Source: Photorhabdus bodei
GTDB lineage: Bacteria; Pseudomonadota; Gammaproteobacteria; Enterobacterales; Enterobacteriaceae
Direction of reading: 5' to 3'
Assembly (NCBI RefSeq): GCF_003287735.1
Contig: NZ_NSCM01000004.1
Span: 62,001-126,000 of the forward strand
DNA length: 64,000 nt
The position numbers and the translations under genes were made by a program. Below, piece after piece: positions 1 through 8,634 of this stretch. The notes under the pieces are model-generated. The model saw only the letters and a list, made by a program, of their open reading frames with translations. It was not told the DNA's origin and did not search any database. Within the stretch, counting starts at the first letter, position 1; the number at the start of each line of letters is the position of its first letter.

Positions 1-114
1 AAACGGGCGAGTCTGAAAATCGCGCGTGCGTTGATGGATAATGGTATCGATCATGAAACGATAATGAAAAGTACAGGGTTGAGCCAGAAAGAACTTGAAC
101 AAATACATCACTGA
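1..114 (+). pseudogene. 3' end of an Rpn-family nuclease/transposase-like gene (partial at window edge)
   Basis: Frame 1 is open from the first base to a TGA at 112-114 and gives 37 residues containing IARALMDNGIDHETIMK and ending in LSQKELEQIHH. The pattern 'ARxLLxxGxxxExIxxxTGLSxxEL' is the usual C-terminal tail of the Rpn recombination-promoting nuclease family (PD-(D/E)XK fold), which is multicopy in Photorhabdus and Xenorhabdus. The catalytic N-terminus lies outside the window, so it cannot be said whether the gene is intact upstream. A second, related tail follows at once, which suggests tandem decay or duplication of 3' ends. Confidence 0.6.
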
Positions 115-150
115 TTCGTGCTGAGAGCCTGAATCGGTATTTAACGATTC

Positions 151-537
151 GTGTTAAAAGAGGGGCTTGTCTGGCGACTGGCAGAACAGTCCCTGAAATA
201 TGAGGAGGTACTGATGACAATAGCGCAGAAACTAACGCAGAAAGCATACCAAGAAGGATATAGAGAAGGATACAGAAAAGGATTACAGATAGGTGGAAAA
301 CTGGCGCTTGTGAAAATCGTGTATGCAATGATAGACAATGGTATATACCCTATGGATTTCAAGATGCATCGCGGCGGCAAGGGAGCGAATCCCCGGGAGC
401 ATAGATAACTATGTGACCGGGGTGAGTGAGTGCAGCCAACAAAGAGGCAACTTGAAGGATGACAGGTATAGACCATGAAACGATAATTAAAATCATTGTG
501 ATGAGTCGGAGTAAGATTGAACAAATAGCCGATTAAC
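151..537 (+). pseudogene. Rpn-family 3' fragment split by an ERIC element
   Basis: From about 190 to 347 the frame encodes MTIAQKLTQKAYQEGYREG followed by a KIVYAMIDNGI segment, a typical Rpn C-terminal region. It then runs into an ERIC element (344-470) and stops inside it. After the element the frame resumes at 468 as IDHETIIKIIVMSRSKIEQI and ends at the TAA at 535-537. Joining the two halves across the ERIC recreates the DNGIDHETI sequence of the fragment at 1-114, so the ERIC is a clean insertion. No N-terminal nuclease domain is present, so this was a remnant before or after the insertion. Confidence 0.65.
344..470 (+). repeat. ERIC element 1, inserted in Rpn remnant
   Basis: This is a 127-bp element counted from TATA to TATA. 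The central palindromic region (AATCCCCGGGAGC ... GTGACCGGGGTGAG) is the ERIC/IRU hallmark. The outer ends form imperfect inverted repeats: the left end reads ATACCCTATGGATTTCAAGA and the reverse complement of the right end reads like ATACCTGTCATCCTTCAAGT. It splits an Rpn reading frame with TATA on both sides, consistent with duplication of a TA-rich target. Confidence 0.9.
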
Positions 538-540
538 TTA

Positions 541-804
541 TGCTGACACCTTATTGGCATGAAAATTCGTGTAATATAATAGGTGCACAAAACTTTACAT
601 ATAAGCGGTATATTATTCGGATAAATTTGAAATCATACTTTTTCTGTCGGGTATTAAGATTTTTAATTGAAATAGTATTTGAATAATTAAAGAATATTCC
701 TCAAATATAATATTCGAAACATCGTAATCCGATAAATTTTCTCTTGGAAGCGGCAACCGGATTGGTTGCCTATACCGTTTAATCTAAAAAAACAAATCTG
801 GATT
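541..804. other. AT-rich intergenic stretch, no gene seen
   Basis: No ORF with a credible start, ribosome binding site or family signature was found between the Rpn remnant and the second ERIC. The sequence is strongly AT-rich. Confidence 0.5.
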
Positions 805-931
805 TATACCTTATGGATTTCAAGATGCATCGCGGCGGCAAGGGAGCGAATCCCCGGGAGCATAGATAACTATGTGACCGGGGTGAGTGAGTGCAGCCAA
901 CAAAGAGGCAACTTGAAGGATGACAGGTATA
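805..931 (+). repeat. ERIC element 2
   Basis: This is a 127-bp ERIC copy bounded by TATA on both sides and nearly identical to element 1. It lies between the Rpn remnants and the 3' end of the DJ-1/PfpI gene and interrupts no recognisable gene. About 100 bp of AT-rich sequence separate it from the stop codon of the DJ-1 gene. Confidence 0.9.
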
Positions 932-1034
932 TGCACCTATGAATTAGTCGTTCTCAGAATAGAAAATATTTCTGTTATTGGTAAATAAGCGAACGCTGAA
1001 ACAGGTTGAGTTGAGGCATAATATGAAAATAGAT

Positions 1035-1847
1035 TCAGTAGATATCTGATATTCTCTTGGCGCTTTTAATTAAAATTTCTTTGTAATCAGGCGTCTGTTT
1101 TTCCACATTGGAAAATATAGCTTGAAGCGTGGCATGGGTTATTTCTTTGCCGGCGAATTCTGGCATGCCGCTATTGAACGGTGGTTCTGGGCTATATTGC
1201 ATTGCCAATTGGACTGCTTGTGCATATTCTTCACCTTTGATTTCAGCAAGCAATGTTAAACCGAAATCAATACCCGCGGTGACTCCACCCCCTGTGACTC
1301 GGTTTCTATCGATAACGACTCTTTTATTAACCGGTATTGCACCGAATTCGTTGAGATCGTCTATCATCGACCAATGAGTCGCTGCTTTATACCCTTTCAG
1401 CAAGCCTGCGGCTCCTAACAGGATCGATCCTGTACACACGCTTGTGACCCAAGACGCTTTATTTCCCACTTTATGTATCCAATCAAGCATGTCTAATTTG
1501 GTAAGCAAAGCATAAGGATTTCCTGTACCGGGAACACACAAAATATCCACTTTATCTAATTGCTCAAATGTAGTGCTCGGCGAAAATGATATATGTGCCA
1601 GCTCAGTACGCACCGGAAGTAAATCGCGCCAGACATATTCAATATTTAACCATCCTCCTACTTCAAGAACTGTCGCGGGACCAATCATATCAAGTGGCGT
1701 CATGCCTGGGAAAACGACAAAAGCGAGAGTGGGTTTTTCTCCAGACGATGCTTTCATTAACGAAGATAATGCCGCAGGATGTTCCTTAGATGTGTTTTTC
1801 ATGGAGAAGTTTTCCTTATCGAGATTGAAAAGAGAACTGACATTCAT
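1035..1847 (-). CDS. DJ-1/PfpI family protein, isonitrile hydratase-like
   Basis: This protein of up to 270 residues has a DJ-1/PfpI (class I glutamine amidotransferase-like) fold. The nucleophile elbow is visible as SVCTGSILLGAAGLL, with the Cys at about residue 139, followed by a KAATHWSM segment. This arrangement is typical of the InhA-type isonitrile hydratase branch, which hydrates isonitriles to N-formamides. Family assignment is firm; the substrate is inferred. Met16 (complement of 1800-1802) is a plausible alternative start because an AAGGA lies about 11 nt before it, whereas the first Met has no clear ribosome binding site. The gene is divergent from a GlxA-type regulator with about 130 bp between them, suggesting that regulator controls it. 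Rhabduscin-type isonitriles are known from this group of bacteria, so an isonitrile detoxification role is possible but unproven. Confidence 0.8.
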   Translation of the reverse strand: MNVSSLFNLDKENFSMKNTSKEHPAALSSLMKASSGEKPTLAFVVFPGMTPLDMIGPATVLEVGGWLNIEYVWRDLLPVRTELAHISFSPSTTFEQLDKVDILCVPGTGNPYALLTKLDMLDWIHKVGNKASWVTSVCTGSILLGAAGLLKGYKAATHWSMIDDLNEFGAIPVNKRVVIDRNRVTGGGVTAGIDFGLTLLAEIKGEEYAQAVQLAMQYSPEPPFNSGMPEFAGKEITHATLQAIFSNVEKQTPDYKEILIKSAKRISDIY

Positions 1848-1924
1848 ATGCCGCTATTTTTAGCGAGCGCTGAATATTTGTATTCCGGTAGCAAATTGAT
1901 GGAACAACTGTAACCGTAAACTAA

Positions 1925-1961
1925 TTGGCGTATATGCCAATATTGCGACGATTTACGCCAA
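1925..1961. promoter_or_regulatory. Inverted repeat, candidate operator for the GlxA-type regulator
   Basis: TTGGCGTA at 1925-1932 is repeated in inverted orientation as TACGCCAA at 1954-1961. The left copy is also part of an imperfect palindrome, TTGGCGTATATGCCAA (1925-1940). The site lies just upstream of the regulator start (1978) and between two divergent genes, where an autoregulatory AraC-family operator would be expected. Binding is inferred. Confidence 0.45.
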
Positions 1962-1977
1962 GTGCCATAATTGCCTT

Positions 1978-2949
1978 ATGGACATTAAGACTCTCTATTT
2001 TCTGATCTTCCCCAACGTAAATCTGCTGGACCTTTCAGGGCCATTGCAGGTCTTTACCACAGCTAATGAGCTAGCAGAGAAGTCTGGTCAAAAACGGCTT
2101 TATGCCATAAAAGTCGTGGCTTGTGATCCCGGACAGGTAATGACACAGGCTGGAATAACTGTGCAGGCAGAACCTTTACCTAAGTTGGATTCTCCCGCCG
2201 ATACTCTGATTGTTGCAGGGGGCATTGGCGTTGAGTCAGCGGCGAATCATCCGCCATTGCGTAATTGGTTAAAGGGACATGCATCGCTGGCTAGGCGTAT
2301 TGTGTCTGTATGTAGCGGGGCATTCATTCTGGCTGCTTGCGGGTTGCTTGATGGCCGCAGAGTCGTTACGCACTGGAATAGCTGTGCCGAACTGGCCCGG
2401 CGTTACAGTAAGTTGCGGGTAGAATGTGATCCTATCTTTATTCAGGATGGCCCGGTGTGGACTTCTGCTGGTGTCACCGCAGGAATCGATTTGGCTCTAT
2501 CATTGCTGGAGGAAGATTTCGGTCATAAACTGGCACTGGATGTTGCGCGGGATCTCGTTATGTTTCTCAAACGTCCTGGTGGACAGGAACAGTTTAGTGC
2601 TTCACTGGCATTACAAAGCAGTACGAGTAAATTTGCAGATCTGCACGCTTGGATGATTAACAATTTGGCGGGAGACCTTTCAGTGGCAGCTTTGGCCGCT
2701 CGTACCAATATGAGTGAACGTAGCTTCGTGCGCCACTATGGCCAACATGCAGGGATTACGCCAGCCAAAGCGGTGGAGCGATTCCGCCTAGAAGCGGCGC
2801 GTCATCTTTTGGTTGAATCCACGCTATCGCTCAAGTGCATAGCCTCCCGTTGCGGTTTCGGCTGTGAAGATACTTTACGCCGCAGTTTCTTCCGGGCGTT
2901 CAGTAGCACTCCACAGGACTACCGTAAGCATTTCAAGGCAACATTTTAG
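1978..2949 (+). CDS. GlxA-family transcriptional regulator (DJ-1 domain + AraC HTH)
   Basis: This 323-residue protein has the two-domain GlxA layout. Residues 1 to about 190 form a DJ-1/PfpI-like sensor domain (nucleophile-elbow-like SVCSGAFILAACGLLDG, then VVTHWNS). Residues about 215-320 form an AraC/XylS double helix-turn-helix (LAARTNMSERSFVRHY ... ASRCGFGCEDTLRRSFFRAF). It probably regulates the divergent DJ-1/PfpI gene and itself through the palindrome in the 130-bp gap. The effector is unknown. Its stop codon directly abuts the prpR stop codon on the other strand, with no spacer and no visible terminator between them. Confidence 0.85.
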   Translation: MDIKTLYFLIFPNVNLLDLSGPLQVFTTANELAEKSGQKRLYAIKVVACDPGQVMTQAGITVQAEPLPKLDSPADTLIVAGGIGVESAANHPPLRNWLKGHASLARRIVSVCSGAFILAACGLLDGRRVVTHWNSCAELARRYSKLRVECDPIFIQDGPVWTSAGVTAGIDLALSLLEEDFGHKLALDVARDLVMFLKRPGGQEQFSASLALQSSTSKFADLHAWMINNLAGDLSVAALAARTNMSERSFVRHYGQHAGITPAKAVERFRLEAARHLLVESTLSLKCIASRCGFGCEDTLRRSFFRAFSSTPQDYRKHFKATF

Positions 2950-4626
2950 CTATTTATTCCCTGCCATCTCCTTCTTCAATCGTCGCCACAACGTAGTACG
3001 GCTAATCCCCAGATATTCCGCGGTTGCATGGTGATTGCCAGAAAATCGTTTCAAGGTTTCATGAGCTGAAAGTGGTGCAACAAGTGAAGATTGTTGAGTT
3101 AAAGAGGGAAAAGACTTCATACTTTGTTCTGCCAGCTTGAGTGTGGATTGGCGCTCCGGTGAAAGCGCCAATATCAATTCTGGTGTTAAGGTATGCTCAG
3201 GATGGGCACTAAGGTATAACGTGAGCCGCTCCATAAGATTACGTAGTTCTCGGACATTACCGGGCCAATGATAGGCTTGCAATGCCTCCTGACAAGCAGC
3301 GAGCTCTCGCACTCTTGATTGTGATACCGGCAAATTTAATGCGGCAAATGCTCGTCGCAGATATTCCAGCGCCAATATACCAATATCATGACCTCTTTCC
3401 CTGAGGGCCGGAATGTTGATGCGCAATACACTTAGGCGATAGAACAGATCTGTGCGAAAACGCCCTTCTTGAACCCAGGTATCCAAATCGCAATGTGTGG
3501 CGCAGATGATCCGAACATCAACGGCAATAGGGCGGTGTCCTCCTACTCTGACAACGGATTTTTCTTCCAGTACCCGCAATAGCCGTGTTTGAAGAGGCAG
3601 TGGCATTTCACCAATTTCATCCAAAAATAGCGTGCCTCGATGCGCAACCTCAAAAAGACCTGCACGACCTCCCCGCCGAGATCCGGTGAAAGCGCCTTCT
3701 TCATAACCAAACAATTCAGCTTCCAGTAAGGATTTAGCAATGGCGCCACAGTTAACGGCGACAAACGGCCGTTGATGTTTACCTGTAATCTGACCATACC
3801 GCAGGGCATATTCATGGTGAATGGCTTGTGCCACCAGCTCCTTCCCTGTACCACTTTCCCCCTGTATTAGCACTGTGGCAGGCGAGCGGGCGTATAGCAT
3901 AATAGTGTTGCGCACATGTTCCATTACCGCTGAATCTCCCCGGATATCATTGAGAGTATGGCGGGTACGTAAACTATTCTCGGTTGGATAGGCAGAAATT
4001 GAAGCTTGGCTGAGCTTGGTCATTCTGGCAATATCCAGTGCGTCATGGAATGCCTGTCGAATAGAATCAGCAGAGTAGACAAAAACACCCACCAATTCAG
4101 CTTCATAGGAGAGGTCGGTAATTAGCCCGGCACCGACAATCACTTTAATGCCAATGGCTTTTAGTGCATTGACTTGGGCCCGTGCATCTTCTTCCGTTAC
4201 GTAACTGCGTTGTTCAATACGCAAGTTGAACCGTTGCTGAAATTCTTCTAGCGCGGGTAATGTATTCTGATAGGTGATAACACCAATACGGGAGCTGATT
4301 TGTCGTGCACGGGCCAATGCCTGCATAAAATCAAAACCGCTGGCCTTAGCAATGATGACTGGTACTGACAAACGGCTTTTAAGATAGGCGCCATTAGAGC
4401 CGGCACAGAGCACGGCATCACAACATTCAGTTGTTAACCGCTGACGAATATGCTGAACCGCATTTTCAAACCCAAGTTGGATAGGCGTGATATTGGCCTG
4501 ATGATCGAACTCTGGTGTGATATCACGAAAGAGATCAAAAAGACGGGAAACAGAGACTGTCCAAATGACTGGTTTATCACGGTTATCACGTTCTGCTGAT
4601 GGTGCTTCTGCCATGCGATTCCTCAT
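2950..4626 (-). CDS. prpR: PrpR, sigma-54-dependent activator of the propionate operon
   Basis: This 558-residue protein has the PrpR layout. An N-terminal PrpR_N ligand domain covers about 1-200. A sigma-54 AAA+ domain covers about 225-465, with Walker A GESGTGKE, the sigma-54 contact loop [11 protein letters not shown] and Walker [12 protein letters not shown] Fis-type helix-turn-helix lies at the C-terminus ([18 protein letters not shown]). The loop reads GAFTGS instead of the common GAFTGA, as I also recall for E. coli PrpR. In the known system PrpR senses 2-methylcitrate and activates prpBCDE. It is divergent from prpB with about 310 bp between them, holding a sigma-54 promoter and repeated upstream boxes. 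Confidence 0.95.
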   Translation of the reverse strand: MRNRMAEAPSAERDNRDKPVIWTVSVSRLFDLFRDITPEFDHQANITPIQLGFENAVQHIRQRLTTECCDAVLCAGSNGAYLKSRLSVPVIIAKASGFDFMQALARARQISSRIGVITYQNTLPALEEFQQRFNLRIEQRSYVTEEDARAQVNALKAIGIKVIVGAGLITDLSYEAELVGVFVYSADSIRQAFHDALDIARMTKLSQASISAYPTENSLRTRHTLNDIRGDSAVMEHVRNTIMLYARSPATVLIQGESGTGKELVAQAIHHEYALRYGQITGKHQRPFVAVNCGAIAKSLLEAELFGYEEGAFTGSRRGGRAGLFEVAHRGTLFLDEIGEMPLPLQTRLLRVLEEKSVVRVGGHRPIAVDVRIICATHCDLDTWVQEGRFRTDLFYRLSVLRINIPALRERGHDIGILALEYLRRAFAALNLPVSQSRVRELAACQEALQAYHWPGNVRELRNLMERLTLYLSAHPEHTLTPELILALSPERQSTLKLAEQSMKSFPSLTQQSSLVAPLSAHETLKRFSGNHHATAEYLGISRTTLWRRLKKEMAGNK

Positions 4627-4689
4627 CTGTGTGCTGTTTTCGTTTTTCTTAGCTGAACTTTATTCGCTTTTCCCATCACAATAATTCAA

Positions 4690-4718
4690 TGTTTCACAAT
4701 TGTTTCATTCATGTTTCA
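4690..4718. promoter_or_regulatory. Three TGTTTCA direct repeats at 11-bp spacing, candidate PrpR upstream activator sites
   Basis: TGTTTCA occurs at 4690, 4701 and 4712, exactly 11 bp apart and so on one face of the helix. It occurs once more at 4908, just downstream of the -12 element. The cluster lies about 165-190 bp upstream of the sigma-54 promoter, the usual distance for enhancer-type activator sites, and between prpR and prpB. Assignment to PrpR is inferred from position. Confidence 0.5.
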
Positions 4719-4879
4719 TAAAACGTAATTGATTCATTATGGAACAGATGAGTTTTTCTATCAATGGTACTTTCCTACAAAATAATAAATATTTTTATTG
4801 CTATTTTTTAAATTAAAAACAAAGTGTTAACTTTTTATTGTATTTGTTTTTTAAAACTATCAGCTATTTTTTACTTTAT

Positions 4880-4895
4880 TGGTACGTATATTGCT
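4880..4895 (+). promoter_or_regulatory. Sigma-54 (-24/-12) promoter of prpBCDE
   Basis: TGGTAC, five bases, then TTGCT matches the consensus TGGCAC-N5-TTGCW, with the invariant GG at 4881-4882 and GC at 4893-4894 at the correct 10-bp spacing. It lies about 43 bp upstream of the prpB start codon and fits with the sigma-54 activator PrpR encoded next door. Confidence 0.8.
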
Positions 4896-4937
4896 ATATA
4901 ACAAATGTGTTTCATTATAATAACAATGAGGTCTTAT

Positions 4938-5828
4938 ATGACTCTTTCCTCTGCCGGTTTGGCATTTCGTCAGGCTATAGAAGCTGAATCCCCGCTACAG
5001 GTTGTCGGTACCATTAATGCGAATCATGCGTTGCTGGCAAAACGGGCGGGCTATAAAGCTATCTATCTTTCTGGTGGCGGTGTATCGGCGGGTTCGTTGG
5101 GTATGCCTGATCTGGGAATTTCAACGCTGGATGATGTGTTAACAGATATTCGTCGTATTACGGACGTATGCGATTTGCCATTGTTGGTGGATGCTGATAT
5201 CGGTTTTGGTTCTTCTGCCTTTAATGTGGCTCGCACAGTGCGTTCCATGATTAAAGCGGGGGCGGCGGGGCTGCATATTGAAGATCAGGTCGGTGCGAAG
5301 CGTTGCGGTCATCGTCCGAATAAAGAGATTGTATCCAAAGAGGAAATGGTTGATCGCATCAAGGCCGCTGTCGATGCCCGTACTGATAAAAATTTCGTCA
5401 TTATGGCTCGCACTGATGCTTTGGCTGTTGAAGGATTAGCAGCGGCGCTTGATCGGGCAAAAGCCTATATCGAAGCCGGGGCGGACATGCTGTTTCCTGA
5501 GGCGATCACTGAATTACATATGTATAAAGCATTTGCGTCAACAACCAGGGTTCCTGTATTAGCCAATATAACTGAATTTGGTGCGACTCCACTTTTCACG
5601 ACTGAAGAGTTGAAAAGTGTGGATGTCTCTATTGCGCTTTATCCACTTTCTGCTTTCCGTGCAATGAATAAGGCAGCCGAGCAGGTTTACACCACACTCC
5701 GCCGAGAAGGGACACAGAAGAGTGTGATCAGCATGATGCAGACTCGCAACGAGTTATATGAAAGCATCAATTACTACGATTTTGAACAAAAACTGGATCT
5801 GCTTTTCTCCCAGAAAAAATCTCAATGA
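4938..5828 (+). CDS. prpB: PrpB, 2-methylisocitrate lyase
   Basis: PrpB cleaves 2-methylisocitrate to pyruvate and succinate, the last step of the 2-methylcitrate cycle in the cytoplasm. The start chosen ([10 protein letters not shown]) follows a GAGG box in AATGAGGTCTTAT and gives 296 residues, the usual length; the longer in-frame start at 4905 overlaps the promoter. The isocitrate lyase/PEP mutase signature KRCGH, with the catalytic Cys, is present at about residue 121-125 ([11 protein letters not shown]). First gene of prpBCDE; the next gene starts about 60 bp downstream. Confidence 0.96.
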   Translation: MTLSSAGLAFRQAIEAESPLQVVGTINANHALLAKRAGYKAIYLSGGGVSAGSLGMPDLGISTLDDVLTDIRRITDVCDLPLLVDADIGFGSSAFNVARTVRSMIKAGAAGLHIEDQVGAKRCGHRPNKEIVSKEEMVDRIKAAVDARTDKNFVIMARTDALAVEGLAAALDRAKAYIEAGADMLFPEAITELHMYKAFASTTRVPVLANITEFGATPLFTTEELKSVDVSIALYPLSAFRAMNKAAEQVYTTLRREGTQKSVISMMQTRNELYESINYYDFEQKLDLLFSQKKSQ

Positions 5829-5888
5829 CGGACATCCCCACCTAATTTCGTCGTTTTATATGGCATAAAAACAGTAGAGGTGATACCC

Positions 5889-7055
5889 ATGAGCGAACAG
5901 AACACGATGACTGAGTTAACCACTTTAAAGCCTAAAAAATCGGTAGCCCTTTCTGGCGTCAGTGCGGGTAACACGGCACTTTGTACCGTTGGAAAAACCG
6001 GTAATGATCTGCACTACCGTGGTTACGATATTCTTGATCTTGCAACCCAGTGTGAATTTGAAGAAGTTGCGTACCTACTGATCCACGAAAAGTTGCCCTC
6101 CCGTGCTGAATTGGCTGCCTATAAAACGAAATTAACCGCACTGCGAGGTCTGCCGGGTAGCGTAAAGGCTGCACTGGAAACATTACCCGCGGCCGCCCAT
6201 CCGATGGATGTTATGCGTACCGGCGTCTCCGTTCTGGGTTGTACATTGCCTGAGAAAGATGATCACAACCTCGCGGGAGCGCGTGATATTGCTGACAGAT
6301 TACTGGCCTCTCTCAGCTCCATGTTGCTCTATTGGTATCACTATAGCCACAATGGACGCCGCATTGAGGTGGAAACTGATGATGTGTCGATAGGCGGGCA
6401 TTTTCTGCACCTCCTGCATGGTAAAAAACCCGGTGAATCGTGGGAAAAAACCATGCATACCTCGCTAATCCTTTATGCGGAACACGAATTTAATGCCTCG
6501 ACATTTACCAGCCGGGTTATTGCAGGAACTGGCACAGATATTTACTCCGCCATCATCGGGGCGATTGGTGCACTGAGAGGGCCAAAACACGGTGGAGCAA
6601 ATGAAGTCTCTTTTGAAATTCAACAGCGCTATGAAAATCCTGATGAAGCAGAGAGTGATATTCTAGCGCGCTTGGCGAGAAAAGAGGTCATTATTGGCTT
6701 TGGTCATCCGGTTTACACTATTTCTGATCCCCGTCACAAAGTGATTAAAGATGTGGCTCTGCAACTTTCTAAAGAGGCAGGAACCACCAAAATGTTTGAT
6801 ATCGCGGATCGACTAGAAGCGGTGATGTGGGCCAATAAAAAAATGTTCCCAAATCTTGATTGGTTCTCAGCGGTTTCCTATCACATGATGGGCGTGCCAA
6901 CGGCGATGTTTACACCGTTGTTTGTAATTGCCCGCACCGCAGGATGGGCTGCTCACATCATTGAACAACGTATTGATAACAAAATTATTCGTCCTTCAGC
7001 CAACTATACCGGGCCAGAAAATCGAGTATTTACGCCAATAGGTAAACGTGGGTAA
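5889..7055 (+). CDS. prpC: PrpC, 2-methylcitrate synthase
   Basis: PrpC condenses propionyl-CoA with oxaloacetate to 2-methylcitrate. The 388-residue protein is a citrate synthase homologue of the short PrpC type, with the signature [13 protein letters not shown] and GFGHPVY around catalytic His residues and a C-terminal [11 protein letters not shown] stretch typical of the family. The ATG at 5889 follows AGAGGTGA, so it is preferred over the in-frame GTG at 5880. It sits in the prp operon in the standard order. Confidence 0.96.
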   Translation: MSEQNTMTELTTLKPKKSVALSGVSAGNTALCTVGKTGNDLHYRGYDILDLATQCEFEEVAYLLIHEKLPSRAELAAYKTKLTALRGLPGSVKAALETLPAAAHPMDVMRTGVSVLGCTLPEKDDHNLAGARDIADRLLASLSSMLLYWYHYSHNGRRIEVETDDVSIGGHFLHLLHGKKPGESWEKTMHTSLILYAEHEFNASTFTSRVIAGTGTDIYSAIIGAIGALRGPKHGGANEVSFEIQQRYENPDEAESDILARLARKEVIIGFGHPVYTISDPRHKVIKDVALQLSKEAGTTKMFDIADRLEAVMWANKKMFPNLDWFSAVSYHMMGVPTAMFTPLFVIARTAGWAAHIIEQRIDNKIIRPSANYTGPENRVFTPIGKRG

Positions 7056-7110
7056 CGCTATTTTTGATGCAGAGATTCCTGCATGGGTGTTTTTTTAACA
7101 AGGAATTATT

Positions 7111-8562
7111 ATGTCTACCTCTGTTGCAAGCAATCATCCTGAATATGATCAGGTCATTGTGGATATTGTGGATTATGTCATGGAATACGCCATCACATCA
7201 TCCGTTGCCTATGAAACGGCTTATTACTGCTTTCTGGATACGCTGGGTTGTGGGTTAGAGGCACTGGAATACCCGGCCTGTAAGAAATTACTAGGGCCGG
7301 TTGTGCCGGGGACAGTGGTACCCAATGGCGTGCGGGTACCGGGAACCCAGTTTCAACTCGATCCCGTACAGGCGGCATTTAACATTGGTACGATGATCCG
7401 GTGGTTGGATTTCAATGACACATGGCTTGCTGCTGAATGGGGGCATCCATCCGATAACCTCGGTGGCATCTTGGCAGTGGCTGACTGGCTATCAAGAAAT
7501 GCCGTTGCTGGTGGGAAAAAGCCGCTCACGATCAAAGATGTTTTGACGGGTATGGTTAAAGCACATGAAATACAGGGATGTCTTGCACTGGAGAATGCAT
7601 TCAATAAAGTCGGTTTAGATCACGTCGTGCTGGTAAAAGTGGCTTCGACCGCTGTTGTTGCTGAAATGTTGGGGTTGAATCGAGAAGAGATCCTGAGTGC
7701 GGTATCATTGGCTTGGGTTGATGGTCAATCGCTGCGAACTTACCGCCATGCTCCCAATACCGGCTCACGTAAATCTTGGGCTGCCGGTGATGCAACATCC
7801 CGCGCGGTTCGCTTGGCCCTGATGGCGCAAAAGGGTGAAATGGGATATCCCTCGGTATTAACCGCAAAAACGTGGGGATTCTATGATGTCTTATTCAATG
7901 GTCAGCCTTTCAAATTCCAGCGTGCCTATGGCTCTTATGTGATGGAAAACGTGCTGTTCAAGATCGCTTTCCCGGCGGAATTTCATGCGCAAACTGCGGT
8001 GGAAGCGGCAATGAGCCTGCATCAACAACTGAAAGACGCCGATAAAACTATCAATGATATTACAAAAATCACTATTCGTACCCATGAAGCTTGTATACGG
8101 ATTATCGATAAGCAAGGCCCGTTAAACAATCCTGCGGACAGAGACCACTGTATTCAGTACATGGTTGCGATTCCTTTGATCTTTGGTCATCTTACTGCGG
8201 CGGATTATGAAGATAGCGTTGCGGCAGATCCTCGCATTGATGCACTGCGGGAAAAAGTAGTGTGTGTTGAAGATCTTGATTTTACCCATGATTATCATGA
8301 TCCGGAAAAACGCTCTATTGCTAACGCATTAACTGTTACGTTTACAGATGGCAGCCAGCTCGATGAAGTTAAAGTTGAATTCCCCATCGGCCATGCTCGT
8401 CGCCGTAAGGAAGGCATTCCATTATTGCTGAAAAAATTTAGAACCAACCTGGCACGTCAGTTCCCTGAAACGCAACAGAGGAGAATCCTGTCTGTTTCCC
8501 TTGACCGTTCGTTGCTAGAAAACATGCCGGTAAACGAATACCTCGACTTATACGTTATCTGA
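7111..8562 (+). CDS. prpD: PrpD, 2-methylcitrate dehydratase
   Basis: PrpD dehydrates 2-methylcitrate to 2-methyl-cis-aconitate. At 483 residues it matches the enteric PrpD length. It is a MmgE/PrpD-family protein throughout, with the conserved [18 protein letters not shown] and [16 protein letters not shown] regions. An AAGGAATT box precedes the ATG. It follows prpC by 55 bp and has no obvious defect. Confidence 0.96.
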   Translation: MSTSVASNHPEYDQVIVDIVDYVMEYAITSSVAYETAYYCFLDTLGCGLEALEYPACKKLLGPVVPGTVVPNGVRVPGTQFQLDPVQAAFNIGTMIRWLDFNDTWLAAEWGHPSDNLGGILAVADWLSRNAVAGGKKPLTIKDVLTGMVKAHEIQGCLALENAFNKVGLDHVVLVKVASTAVVAEMLGLNREEILSAVSLAWVDGQSLRTYRHAPNTGSRKSWAAGDATSRAVRLALMAQKGEMGYPSVLTAKTWGFYDVLFNGQPFKFQRAYGSYVMENVLFKIAFPAEFHAQTAVEAAMSLHQQLKDADKTINDITKITIRTHEACIRIIDKQGPLNNPADRDHCIQYMVAIPLIFGHLTAADYEDSVAADPRIDALREKVVCVEDLDFTHDYHDPEKRSIANALTVTFTDGSQLDEVKVEFPIGHARRRKEGIPLLLKKFRTNLARQFPETQQRRILSVSLDRSLLENMPVNEYLDLYVI

Positions 8563-8634
8563 ATTTCCAATACTATCGGCGGTCGCTCTCCCAAAGTGCC
8601 GCTCTATCATCTACGGCAGCACATAGGAGAGATT

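Noticed and set aside
141..590. A 149-codon minus-strand frame reading through ERIC element 1
   Set aside because: Its central part is the antisense of the ERIC repeat, and similar frames appear at other ERIC copies (11010-11213, 62877-63221). It has no ribosome binding site or family similarity.
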